A program made the position numbers and the translations under genes. Positions 37,614-46,848 of a stretch of DNA of 64,000 bases are shown here, in pieces; position 1 is the first letter of the stretch, and the number at the start of each line of letters is the position of its first letter. Source of the DNA: Sphingomonas japonica (GTDB lineage: Bacteria; Pseudomonadota; Alphaproteobacteria; Sphingomonadales; Sphingomonadaceae); NCBI RefSeq assembly GCF_006346325.1, contig NZ_VDYR01000002.1:124001-188000 (forward strand), read 5' to 3'. Under the pieces are notes generated by a model. The model saw nothing but the letters and a program-made list of their open reading frames with translations, did not search any database and was not told the origin of the DNA.

Positions 37614-38559
37614 ATGGCTGGTCGAGACCGGGATCGGCGAGGTGCGCGCCGCGCTGGTCGAGGACGGCACGATCGCACAGGCGAGGATCGAACTGCCCGG
37701 GTTGCGCGAAGGGACGGTCGCCGAGGCGCGACTGACCGAGGTGGTGACCCCCGGTGCGATCGGGCGGGTGACGCTGGAAGGCGGCGAGGTCGCGCTGCTG
37801 CAGCCGCTGCCGCGCAGCCTGACGCAGGGCGCGTGGGTGCGGGTGCGGGTGGTGCGCGAGGCGATCGCCGAGCGCGGGGCGATGCGCCCGCCGCGGGTGA
37901 TGGTGAGCGACGATGCGGTGGGCGACGGCCCCGACCTGCTGGCGCGGATCGCGGCAACCGGCATTCCCGTGCGAACCTGCCTTGCACACCAGCCCGATGC
38001 GCTGGAGGCGGCGGGGTGGTCCGAAGTGATCGAGGAAGCCCGCACTGGCGAGATCGGCTTTGGCGGCGGGGCGCTCAGGATGAGCGTGACCCCGGCGATG
38101 ACCCTGTTCGACGTCGACGGCCCGCCACCGCTCGAACCGCTGGCGGTCGCGGCGGCGGGCGCGGTGGCACGTGCGATCGTGCGGCTTGATATCGGCGGGT
38201 CGATCGGCATCGATTTCCCGACGCTGAGCGGCAAGGCGGCGCGCGCGGCGGTGGCCGAAGCGATCGACGCCGCGCTGCCGCTGCCGTTCGAGCGGACCGC
38301 GATGAACGGGTTCGGCTTTATGCAAGTGATCCGGCGGCGATCGCGGGCGTCGCTTGCCGAACTGATTCAGGGCGATGCGGTGGGAGCGGCGGCCCGCGCG
38401 GCGCTGCGCGCGATCGAGCGGGTTTCGCCGCCCTACCTTCGCCCCCATATCGTACCGCGAGCGGTGGCGCTGCGGATCGCGGCGCGGCCGGACTGGCTGG
38501 ACGAACTGGCGCGGCGAATGGGCGCGGTGCCGGTGATCGAGCCCGAACAGGAACGATGA
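37606..38559 (+). CDS. short ribonuclease E/G-type protein
   Basis: 317 residues, shorter than RNase G (about 490), because the zinc-link and small domain are missing and the S1 region is reduced. The two metal-binding aspartates of the DNase I-like catalytic subdomain can be placed in TLFDVDG and GSIGIDFPTLSG. The start is TTG 37606 (AEWLVETGIGEVRAAL), overlapping maf. Whether this trimmed form cleaves RNA in the same way as RNase E/G cannot be told from sequence. Confidence 0.82.
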   Translation: MAEWLVETGIGEVRAALVEDGTIAQARIELPGLREGTVAEARLTEVVTPGAIGRVTLEGGEVALLQPLPRSLTQGAWVRVRVVREAIAERGAMRPPRVMVSDDAVGDGPDLLARIAATGIPVRTCLAHQPDALEAAGWSEVIEEARTGEIGFGGGALRMSVTPAMTLFDVDGPPPLEPLAVAAAGAVARAIVRLDIGGSIGIDFPTLSGKAARAAVAEAIDAALPLPFERTAMNGFGFMQVIRRRSRASLAELIQGDAVGAAARAALRAIERVSPPYLRPHIVPRAVALRIAARPDWLDELARRMGAVPVIEPEQER

Positions 38560-38756
38560 TGGCAAGGATTTCCGGCTGCCCGATCTGCGGCGCTGCACCC
38601 TCCCCCGAGCAAAAGCCGTTCTGCAGCCGCGGCTGCAAGGACCGCGACCTGTTGCAATGGCTCGGCGAAGGCTATCGCCTGCCGGGCGCGGCGATCGACC
38701 CCGACGATGCCGCGAACGCGCAAAGCGGGCTGGACAGCGACCCGGACCGCGACTAA
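38556..38756 (+). CDS. yacG: DNA gyrase inhibitor / zinc-ribbon protein YacG
   Basis: Small protein of 66 residues with the YacG zinc ribbon: CPICGAAP and then CSRGCKDRDLLQWLGEGYRLPG. In E. coli the homologue binds GyrB and inhibits supercoiling. ATG overlaps the RNase stop by 4 nt; last gene of the infA-maf-RNase-yacG run, 29 nt before tRNA-Phe. Confidence 0.92.
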   Translation: MMARISGCPICGAAPSPEQKPFCSRGCKDRDLLQWLGEGYRLPGAAIDPDDAANAQSGLDSDPDRD

Positions 38757-38785
38757 GGACCGCGCTTCCCGCCCGATGGCGGTGT

Positions 38786-38861
38786 GCCCGAGTAGCTCAG
38801 TTGGTAGAGCACACGACTGAAAATCGTGGTGTCGGTGGTTCGAATCCGCCCTCGGGCACCA
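38786..38861 (+). tRNA. tRNA-Phe (GAA)
   Basis: A 76-nt cloverleaf with 7-bp acceptor GCCCGAG/CTCGGGC, D-arm AGCTC..GAGC, anticodon stem CGACT with loop TGAAAAT (anticodon GAA), T-arm GGTTCGAATCC, discriminator A and an encoded CCA. A T-run (ATTTTT) follows immediately and may end transcription. Confidence 0.97.
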
Positions 38862-38886
38862 TTTTTCCGCCAGACGCCGACAGCGC

Positions 38887-39468
38887 TCAACTCACGCTGC
38901 GCTCGCCATGTTCGAGCATGGCGGGAATGACGATCTCTTCCTCGTCGGCCAGATGCCGGTCGAGCAAAGTCGTAAGGTCCGTGAATGCATCCGCATGGCG
39001 ATCGATTGCGGATCGCGCGGCAGCAGTCGGGCCACGCGCGCTGTCCACCATCGCCCGCGCGGTTTCGAGCGCCGCATGCAACGCCGCGTCGATCCTGTGG
39101 TGGTCGTTCTCCAGCAGGTCGAAGGCCGCCGCCATACGCGGGTCGAGCGCCCTGAATTTGGGGAAGTACGCCGCATCCTCGATCCGGTGATGCGCATCGA
39201 GATGCCCGAGAAACGCATTGAACGGCGGCACGAAATGTGCGGGCAGCGCAGCGGGATCGAGACCGTCGCCGCGTGCCCGCGCGTTGAGCTCACCCAGTGC
39301 GGCTGCCTCGGCGCGAAGCGCGGCGTGAACATGCAGCCAGAAGTCGGCGAGCTGTCCGAAGCGGGCATGACTGCGCCAGCCGGATTGTGGATAGCGAGCG
39401 CGCAGATAGGCGATGCTGTCGGGCAGCCCGGCGCGGGCGGGCAAGAGCAGGTCGGGGGGTGGCAACAC
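38887..39468 (-). CDS. hemerythrin-like (HHE domain) protein
   Basis: Protein of 193 residues, mainly helical, with the di-iron ligand pattern of hemerythrin-like domains: FNAFLGHLDAHHRIEDAAYFP, then LLENDHHRIDAALH, and HLADEEEIVIPAMLEHGE near the C-terminus. Such proteins sense or buffer oxygen, iron or NO. It lies between tRNA-Phe and a sigma54 response regulator, both pointing away from or beside it; no operon partner is evident. Confidence 0.85.
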   Translation of the reverse strand: MLPPPDLLLPARAGLPDSIAYLRARYPQSGWRSHARFGQLADFWLHVHAALRAEAAALGELNARARGDGLDPAALPAHFVPPFNAFLGHLDAHHRIEDAAYFPKFRALDPRMAAAFDLLENDHHRIDAALHAALETARAMVDSARGPTAAARSAIDRHADAFTDLTTLLDRHLADEEEIVIPAMLEHGERSVS

Positions 39469-39508
39469 GGCCTTCAGATAGGAACCCCGATCGCCTGCAC
39501 AACGCGGA

Positions 39509-40933
<1,425 letters not shown>

Positions 40934-41081
40934 ATGTGTCCCCACTGTCCCGGTTCGAGGCAGTTGAATAGCGCAGGCGGGTAAAGGCGGGCTTAAGCGG
41001 TCGGGGCGCGATCCCCCTTGAAGCGAGGGGCGTGGCGTGGCTATGGATTGGACGAACCCAGTGACACCCAAGGATTTGTCG

Positions 41082-41225
41082 ATGGCCGAAACCGGCGATG
41101 CCCACCCCGTCCACGAAGTGCAGCCGCACGAAGCGACCTACAGCTGGTTCACCGGATTGATGAAGACCGGCACGATCGTCACCGTCATCGTCACCATGTT
41201 CGTCATCTTCCTGATCGCCAGCTGA
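41082..41225 (+). CDS. aa3-type cytochrome c oxidase subunit IV
   Basis: A 47-residue protein: polar N-terminus, the family motif HEATYSWFTGLMK, and one membrane helix (TGTIVTVIVTMFVIFLIAS). It matches the tiny bacterial cox subunit IV family (PF07835 type). AAGGA at 41070-41074 supports ATG 41082; the open frame begins earlier at GTG 41037. It lies one base before pntAA, so oxidase accessory and transhydrogenase genes appear linked. Confidence 0.82.
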   Translation: MAETGDAHPVHEVQPHEATYSWFTGLMKTGTIVTVIVTMFVIFLIAS

Positions 41226-41226
41226 C

Positions 41227-42357
41227 GTGAAGATCGCCGTCCTCAAGGAGCAGGCCCCCGGAGAGCGCCGGGTCGCGGCGGTTCCGGAGACGGTGAAGAA
41301 GTTCGTCGGACTGGGCGCGACCGTGGCGGTCGAAGCCGGGGCGGGAATCGCGGCATCGGTGCCAGATCAGAGCTATGCCGAGGCGGGTGCCGCCGTCGGC
41401 GACCGCGCCAGCGTGGTCGCCAATGCCGATATCCTGTTGGGCGTGCAGGGGCCCGACCCGGCGTCGCTCGCAGGGATCAAGCAGGGCGCCTGGCTCGTCG
41501 CCGGGCTCAATCCCTTCGGGGAGCGCGCGCGGGTCGACGCCTATGCCGCGCTGGGCGCCGAGGCGATGGCGATGGAGTTCATGCCGCGCATCACGCGCGC
41601 GCAGTCGATGGACATATTGTCGTCGCAGTCCAACCTGGCTGGATACAAGGCTGTGCTCGACGCGGCCGCCGAATATGGCCGCGCCTTTCCGATGATGATG
41701 ACCGCCGCCGGCACGGTGAGCGCGGCGCGATTGTTCGTAATGGGGGTCGGCGTGGCGGGGCTGCAGGCGATCGCGACGGCGCGGCGGCTGGGCGCGCAGG
41801 TGTCGGCGACCGACGTGCGCGCGGCGACGAAGGAGCAGATCCTGTCGCTGGGCGCCAAGCCGATCTTCGTCGAGAATGTCGCAGGCATCGAGGGCGAGGG
41901 CAGTGGCGGCTATGCCACCGAGATGTCGGACGAATACAAGGCGGCGCAGGCCGAACTGGTATCGTCGCACATTGCCAAGCAGGATATCGTCATCACGACG
42001 GCGCTGATCCCCGGGCGACCGGCCCCGCGGCTGATCTCCGCCGCGCAGGTGGCGAGCATGAAGCCGGGCAGCGTGATCGTCGATCTTGCGGTCGAGGCGG
42101 GCGGCAATGTCGAGGGCGCGGTCGCGGGCGAAGTGGTCGAGGTCGGCGGGGTACGGATCGTCGGGCATCGCAACGTGGCCTCGCGGCTGGCGGCGGACGC
42201 TTCCGCACTGTTCGCGCGCAACCTGTTCAATTTCCTGTCGGCATTCTGGGATAAGGATTCCGGGCGCCCGGTGCTGGCCGATGGCGACGAGATCGGCGAC
42301 GCGGTGCGGCTGACGCGTGGCGGGCAGGTCGTCAACGCGCGGCTGCTGTCCGCCTGA
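41227..42357 (+). CDS. pntAA: NAD(P) transhydrogenase subunit alpha, part 1
   Basis: Soluble NAD(H)-binding domain I of the proton-translocating transhydrogenase, 376 residues. Signatures: KEQAPGERRVAAVPETVKK, the loop GVGVAGLQAIATARRLGAQVSATDVRA, and LIPGRPAPRLI followed by SVIVDLAVEAGGN. GTG start. The alpha subunit is split as in Rhodospirillum: the membrane part is a separate gene after a small PH-domain gene. Confidence 0.95.
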   Translation: MKIAVLKEQAPGERRVAAVPETVKKFVGLGATVAVEAGAGIAASVPDQSYAEAGAAVGDRASVVANADILLGVQGPDPASLAGIKQGAWLVAGLNPFGERARVDAYAALGAEAMAMEFMPRITRAQSMDILSSQSNLAGYKAVLDAAAEYGRAFPMMMTAAGTVSAARLFVMGVGVAGLQAIATARRLGAQVSATDVRAATKEQILSLGAKPIFVENVAGIEGEGSGGYATEMSDEYKAAQAELVSSHIAKQDIVITTALIPGRPAPRLISAAQVASMKPGSVIVDLAVEAGGNVEGAVAGEVVEVGGVRIVGHRNVASRLAADASALFARNLFNFLSAFWDKDSGRPVLADGDEIGDAVRLTRGGQVVNARLLSA

Positions 42358-42728
42358 TGGGGCTTTTCTCCGCCACCGAGACCAAGGTCGATATTGTCGA
42401 GCGCGACTATGCGCCGGTACTGATCGACGGCGAGCGGGTGCTGGCCGCGTTCAAGACGATCCGCGACCTGGTGTTCCTGACCAATCTGCGCTTCGTCCTG
42501 GTCAATGTGCAGGGGATCACCGGGCGCAAGGTCGAGATCGAGAGCGTGCCGTACCGATCGATCGTGCGCTGGTCGATCGAGCGCGCGGGGACGTTCGACC
42601 TCGATTCGGACCTGAAGGTCTGGGTTTCAGGGACGGCCGCGCCGATCGAGGTCAAGGTGAGCGCGGGCGCCAACATCGTCGCGATCCAGCAGGTTCTTGC
42701 GCGGTATATATTGGGCGGGGGGCGATAG
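42357..42728 (+). CDS. bacterial PH-domain protein
   Basis: Protein of 123 residues matching the bPH_1 (YdaC-like) pattern: a barrel of strands with RDLVFLTNLRFVLVNVQGITGRKVEIESVPYRSI and a C-terminal helix (ANIVAIQQVLARYIL). Its role is unknown. It is inserted between pntAA and pntAB: ATG shares its first base with the pntAA stop and pntAB starts nine bases after it, so it is clearly part of the transhydrogenase operon. Confidence 0.82.
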   Translation: MGLFSATETKVDIVERDYAPVLIDGERVLAAFKTIRDLVFLTNLRFVLVNVQGITGRKVEIESVPYRSIVRWSIERAGTFDLDSDLKVWVSGTAAPIEVKVSAGANIVAIQQVLARYILGGGR

Positions 42729-42737
42729 GAGCGAGCC

Positions 42738-43019
42738 ATGGACTTCATCAGCATCCTGTCGATCTTCGTGCTGGCATGCTTTGTCGGCTATTATGTCGTG
42801 TGGTCGGTGACGCCGGCGCTGCATACGCCGCTGATGGCGGTGACCAACGCGATCTCCTCGGTCATCATCGTCGGGGCGCTGGTGGCGAGCGCGGCGGCGG
42901 GGTCGCCGGTGGCGAAGTGGCTGGGGCTGGTCGCGGTCGCGCTGGCCAGCGTCAACATCTTCGGCGGCTTCGCCGTCACTGAACGCATGCTGGCGATGTA
43001 CAAGAAGAAGGAGCGCTGA
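42738..43019 (+). CDS. pntAB: NAD(P) transhydrogenase subunit alpha, part 2
   Basis: Membrane domain part of the alpha subunit, 93 residues with three hydrophobic helices: ISILSIFVLACFVGYYVVW, the conserved TPALHTPLMAVTNAISSVIIVGAL and LGLVAVALASVNIFGGF. It ends in the basic MYKKKER. GGAGC precedes the ATG. pntB follows after four bases. Confidence 0.95.
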   Translation: MDFISILSIFVLACFVGYYVVWSVTPALHTPLMAVTNAISSVIIVGALVASAAAGSPVAKWLGLVAVALASVNIFGGFAVTERMLAMYKKKER

Positions 43020-43023
43020 GCCG

Positions 43024-44460
43024 ATGCACGACGCAGCGCCCGTAAACCCCTGGGTCGCGCTCGCCTATCTGGTGGCGGGAGTGTTGTTCATCCTCGCGCT
43101 GCGCGGGCTGTCTTCGCCGCAGACCAGCCGCCGGGGCAATCGTTTCGGCATGATCGGCATGACGATCGCGGTGGTGACGACGCTGGTCACGCACGAGATC
43201 GCGAGCCTGCCCGAAATCCTGGCTGCGATCGCGGTCGGCGGAGCGGTCGGCTGGATGATCGCACGGCGCATCGCGATGACGGCGATGCCGCAACTGGTCG
43301 CGGCGTTCCATTCGCTGGTCGGGCTGGCGGCGGTGCTAGTGGCGTGCGCGGCGTTCCTCAACCCGATCGCATTCGGCATCGCCAAGATGGTGATCCCGAT
43401 GATCGGCCAGCCATTCGCGGTGATCGATCCGGTCAGCCGGGTCGAGATGGGGCTGGGCGTGGCGATCGGTGCGATCACCTTTTCGGGCAGCGTGATCGCG
43501 TTCCTCAAGCTGAACGGCAACATGGGCGGCAAGCCGATCCTGCTGCCGGGGCGGCATGTGCTCAACCTGGCGGTGCTTGGCGGCATCCTCGCGCTGGTCG
43601 CCTATTTCACGCAGGACCAGTCGCCGTGGATCTTCTGGACGATCACGGTGCTGGCGTTCGTGATCGGGTTCCTGCTCATCATCCCGATCGGCGGCGCAGA
43701 CATGCCGGTCGTGGTGTCGATGCTCAACAGCTATTCAGGCTGGGCAGCCGCGGCGATGGGGTTCACGCTGGGCAACACCGCGATGATCGTCACCGGCGCG
43801 CTGGTGGGCAGCTCGGGCGCGATCCTGTCCTACATCATGTGCCGGGCGATGAACCGCAGCTTCCTCAGCGTGATCGCGGGCGGCTTCGGTGCGTCCGACA
43901 GCGGCGGCGGCGCGGCGGCGGCGAGCGACCGGCCGTGGAAGCGCGGGTCGGCGGAGGATGCGGCGTTCCTGATGGCGCAGGCCGAACAGGTCATCATCAT
44001 TCCCGGATACGGCATGGCGGTGGCGCAGGCGCAGCACGCGCTGCGCGAGATGGGCGACAAGCTCAAGGAAGCCGGCGTGCGCGTGAAATACGCGATCCAC
44101 CCCGTTGCCGGGCGGATGCCGGGGCACATGAACGTGCTGCTCGCCGAGGCCAATGTGCCCTATGACGAGGTGTTCGAACTGGAGGACATCAACGGCGAAT
44201 TCAGCCAGACCGACGTGGCGTTCATCATCGGCGCCAACGACGTCGTCAATCCGGCTGCCAAGACCGACAAGGGATCGCCGATCTATGGCATGCCGGTGTT
44301 CGACGTCGGCAAGGCCAAGACGGTGCTGTTCATCAAGCGGTCGATGGGCGGAGTCGGCTATGCCGGCGTCGACAACGACGTGTTCTACGCCGACAACACG
44401 ATGATGCTGCTCGCCGACGCCAAGAAGATGGTCGAGGAAATCGTCAAGAACCTCGATTAG
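43024..44460 (+). CDS. pntB: NAD(P) transhydrogenase subunit beta
   Basis: 478 residues: about nine membrane helices, including AFHSLVGLAAVLVACA and GGADMPVVVSMLNSYSGWAAA with the conserved proton-channel segment, and a soluble NADP(H)-binding domain III (IIIPGYGMAVAQAQHALREM, HPVAGRMPGHMNVLLAEANV, GANDVVNPAA, SMGGVGYAGVDNDVF). It completes the pntAA-PH-pntAB-pntB operon, which uses the proton gradient to make NADPH. Confidence 0.96.
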   Translation: MHDAAPVNPWVALAYLVAGVLFILALRGLSSPQTSRRGNRFGMIGMTIAVVTTLVTHEIASLPEILAAIAVGGAVGWMIARRIAMTAMPQLVAAFHSLVGLAAVLVACAAFLNPIAFGIAKMVIPMIGQPFAVIDPVSRVEMGLGVAIGAITFSGSVIAFLKLNGNMGGKPILLPGRHVLNLAVLGGILALVAYFTQDQSPWIFWTITVLAFVIGFLLIIPIGGADMPVVVSMLNSYSGWAAAAMGFTLGNTAMIVTGALVGSSGAILSYIMCRAMNRSFLSVIAGGFGASDSGGGAAAASDRPWKRGSAEDAAFLMAQAEQVIIIPGYGMAVAQAQHALREMGDKLKEAGVRVKYAIHPVAGRMPGHMNVLLAEANVPYDEVFELEDINGEFSQTDVAFIIGANDVVNPAAKTDKGSPIYGMPVFDVGKAKTVLFIKRSMGGVGYAGVDNDVFYADNTMMLLADAKKMVEEIVKNLD

Positions 44461-44601
44461 CGGAGCGATCGATCCGTTTCGGTGCCAATCCGGCGAAAGA
44501 GTTACGTATTTTGCGTAGTTGGTCCGCTGCGGCGGCAACTCCGCTCCCCCTGAACGGCGTTCGCGCGTTAGGCTTGCTGCCATCGAACAGGGAGATTGCC
44601 G

Positions 44602-45552
44602 ATGTCCGTTCCGCCCGCTTTGTCGTCCTCCGCAAGCGGTCCCGCGCTGACCGCCACCTTGCCCGACGCCATATTGGTGACCGGGGACATGGCACGCCGC
44701 GATATGCTGGCGGCGACGATTGCCAAGGGCGGCGTGCGCGTCGCCGCGCTGGTCGAGCCGGACGCGGTGCCGGACGCTGCGAAGAGCGGCGCGGCGCTGG
44801 TCTATCTCGACCTGTCGTCGCTCGGCGACGCACAGCTCGACGCAGCCCTTGCTGCAGTGGCGACGATCACGGCCAGCGGTAGCGCGGTGATCGCCGACTT
44901 CGCGCGGGCGCAGCTCGAGCACGTGGTCGGCGACCTGTTCGGTTCGGCGGCGGCGCTGTTGTGCGATCCCGGCGATGGCGAGCGCATCGCCGCGGTCGCG
45001 CTGGCGGTCGCGCGGCGCGGGCCGATGCTGGGCGAACGCAGCCGCGACGCTTCGGACGAGCGGTTGCAGCGGCTCAACGACGAGGTCGCGCGGATCGCCG
45101 AGACTCTGGCGCGGCTGACGCGCGGCGGCGAGGAAGGGACAGGCAGGCGCGGGGGCGTGGCCGACCGGTCGCTGGGCTATGCCGCGGAACCGGCGGGCGT
45201 GGGCGGCGGCAAGGCGGCGGCGATCCGCGCGATCCTGCGCGCGCGGCGGCTGCGCGACCAGCATCTGGGCAACGAATTGTTCGCCGACCCGGCGTGGGAC
45301 ATGCTGCTCGACCTGCATGCCGCCGCGATCGAGGGCGCGCAGGTGTCGGTATCGAGCCTGTGTATCGCCGCCGCGGTGCCGCCGACCACGGCGCTGCGCT
45401 GGATCCAGACGCTGCACGAACGCGGGCTGTTCGAGCGGCGGCAGGATCCGTTCGACAAGCGCCGCGCCTATATCGCGCTGAGCGAGACCGGAAGTGCGGC
45501 GATGACCGCCTATTTCGCGGCGCTGGGGGAAGCGGCGCCCAAGGTGGTGTGA
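44602..45552 (+). CDS. winged-helix regulator with an N-terminal receiver-like region
   Basis: 316 residues. The first 120 residues look like an alternating alpha/beta, receiver-like fold without an obvious phospho-acceptor (ILVTGDMARRDMLAATIAKGG; VYLDLSSLGDAQLD). A coiled-coil-like linker (LQRLNDEVARIAETLARLTR) leads to a C-terminal winged helix resembling MarR/IclR types: VSVSSLCIAAAVPPTTALRWIQTLHERGLFERRQDPFDKRR. AGGGAG precedes ATG 44602. The 141-nt gap to pntB contains a short dyad (TACG..CGTA near 44503). The target is unknown. Confidence 0.7.
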   Translation: MSVPPALSSSASGPALTATLPDAILVTGDMARRDMLAATIAKGGVRVAALVEPDAVPDAAKSGAALVYLDLSSLGDAQLDAALAAVATITASGSAVIADFARAQLEHVVGDLFGSAAALLCDPGDGERIAAVALAVARRGPMLGERSRDASDERLQRLNDEVARIAETLARLTRGGEEGTGRRGGVADRSLGYAAEPAGVGGGKAAAIRAILRARRLRDQHLGNELFADPAWDMLLDLHAAAIEGAQVSVSSLCIAAAVPPTTALRWIQTLHERGLFERRQDPFDKRRAYIALSETGSAAMTAYFAALGEAAPKVV

Positions 45553-45594
45553 CGGCTTGCTAGGCAGGTCGGGCCGGCGTAAGGGCAGCGCTGC

Positions 45595-45670
45595 GGGCGC
45601 TTAGCTCAGTTGGTAGAGCATCTCGTTTACACCGAGAGGGTCGGCGGTTCGAGCCCGTCAGCGCCCACCA
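45595..45670 (+). tRNA. tRNA-Val (TAC)
   Basis: A 76-nt cloverleaf: acceptor GGGCGCT/AGCGCCC, D-arm AGCTC..GAGC, anticodon stem CTCG/CGAG with anticodon TAC, T-arm GGTTCGAGCCC-type with a mismatch near its base, discriminator A and encoded CCA. Confidence 0.95.
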
Positions 45671-45698
45671 GTCTGGATTGGCGTCGCTCAATCCGACG

Positions 45699-46262
45699 TC
45701 ACAATATCCGCATCAGCCGGGTCGCGACTGCGAGCCATGGCGCGTCCGAGACGACCTGCTGGCGCTGGCCCGGGCCGAGCGGAAGCAGATGCAGCTTGCT
45801 GCCCTCCACCCCGATCAGCCGCCCGAAGGTGAAACGCCCGGCGGGGCGCGGAACGAGCACGTCGCGGTTGAGCGCGCGCGCGAAGTCGGCCGGGGCGAGC
45901 CGCGCGCACCACAGTTCGTCGCCGGCGCGATAGTCGCCGACGCTGCCGGTGACCTGCACCGCGACCAGGTCGCCGCTCGCACGCGGCGCCGTCACCGTCG
46001 CCGGCTGGCGCAGCGCGTGCGCGCCATCGGCACCGAGTTGCGCAGCGACGGCGATGTCGGGGCGATCGGGTAACGTCACCAGATCGGCGGCATCGACCCC
46101 CAGCGCGGCGGCGATGCGGTTGAGCCAGCCGACCGAAACCGTGCGGGTGCCGGTTTCCAACCGCCCGATCGTCTGCGCGGTGGTCGGCGGCACACAGGCG
46201 CGGGCGACGTCGTCGAGCGTCATCCCCTTGGCACGGCGGACTTCGCGAATGGCGGTGATCAT
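45699..46262 (-). CDS. XRE-family regulator with S24/LexA-like C-terminus
   Basis: 187 residues. N-terminal HTH (IREVRRAKGMTLDDVARAC, TIGRLETGTRTVSVGWLNRIAAALGV) and a C-terminal beta-rich region resembling the S24 repressor fold (DLVAVQVTGSVGDYRAGDELWCARL ... VLVPRPAGRFTFGRLIG). A Ser/Lys peptidase dyad is not evident, so self-cleavage is doubtful. It is divergent from the DUF6456 gene across an AT-rich gap with an inverted repeat, its likely own operator. Confidence 0.78.
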   Translation of the reverse strand: MITAIREVRRAKGMTLDDVARACVPPTTAQTIGRLETGTRTVSVGWLNRIAAALGVDAADLVTLPDRPDIAVAAQLGADGAHALRQPATVTAPRASGDLVAVQVTGSVGDYRAGDELWCARLAPADFARALNRDVLVPRPAGRFTFGRLIGVEGSKLHLLPLGPGQRQQVVSDAPWLAVATRLMRIL

Positions 46263-46286
46263 GCAGGCCTCGTCATCTGAACCGAT

Positions 46287-46313
46287 ATGGTTTTATTTTT
46301 TTCCTACAACCAT
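46287..46313. promoter_or_regulatory. AT-rich divergent promoter region with inverted repeat
   Basis: ATGGTT (46287-46292) and AACCAT (46308-46313) flank a 15-nt pyrimidine/T-rich spacer, in a very GC-rich genome. It lies 25-51 nt upstream of the XRE/S24 start on the minus strand, a position suited to an autoregulatory operator. Confidence 0.4.
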
Positions 46314-46380
46314 GCCGATGTGGCAAGTGAAAAGCGTGCGAGTCGGCTGATGTGTTGCCGTCGCGGTGCAGGGAGGCGAT

Positions 46381-46848
46381 ATGCGGGAATTGGTCGAGCG
46401 GGGGTTTGACGAGGGGCGGGTCGGCGGGACGGCGCGGCGGCGCAGCGTCACGGTCAATCTGGCCGAATCGCCGCTGTCATGGCTCAAGTCGCGCGGGCAT
46501 GTCGATGCGCGGCAATATGAGGCGGGGGAGCGGCTGCGCGGCGATTACGAGACCGCGTCGCTGGGACCGCGGGTGACGATGCGCTGGGACCCTGCGCCCG
46601 CGACCACGCGGCGCTCGGGGCCGCCCGAGGCGATCGACTCGACGCTGGCGCAGATTTCCGCCAAGCGCCGGTTCGATGCGGCGCTGGCGGCGGCAGGGCC
46701 GGGGCTGGGCGACGTGCTATGGCGCGTGGTGTGCGCCGGCGAGGGGCTGGCGCATGCCGAAAAAGCGCTGGGCTGGCCGAGCCGCGCGGGCAAGCTGGTG
46801 CTTACGCTGGCGCTCGACCGGGTGGCGGATCATTATCGGTTGGGGTGA
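46381..46848 (+). CDS. DUF6456 domain protein
   Basis: 155 residues. It contains the DUF6456 pattern: NLAESPLSWLKSRGHVDARQYEAGERLRGDYETASLGPRVTMRWD, then a helical C-terminal part (RFDAALAAAGPGLGDVLWRVVCAGEGLAHAEKALGW) resembling a DNA-binding helical domain. It is thought of as a putative regulator, without firm data. GGGAGG lies four bases before ATG 46381. Its last 47 nt overlap the convergent DUF2339 gene. Confidence 0.75.
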   Translation: MRELVERGFDEGRVGGTARRRSVTVNLAESPLSWLKSRGHVDARQYEAGERLRGDYETASLGPRVTMRWDPAPATTRRSGPPEAIDSTLAQISAKRRFDAALAAAGPGLGDVLWRVVCAGEGLAHAEKALGWPSRAGKLVLTLALDRVADHYRLG

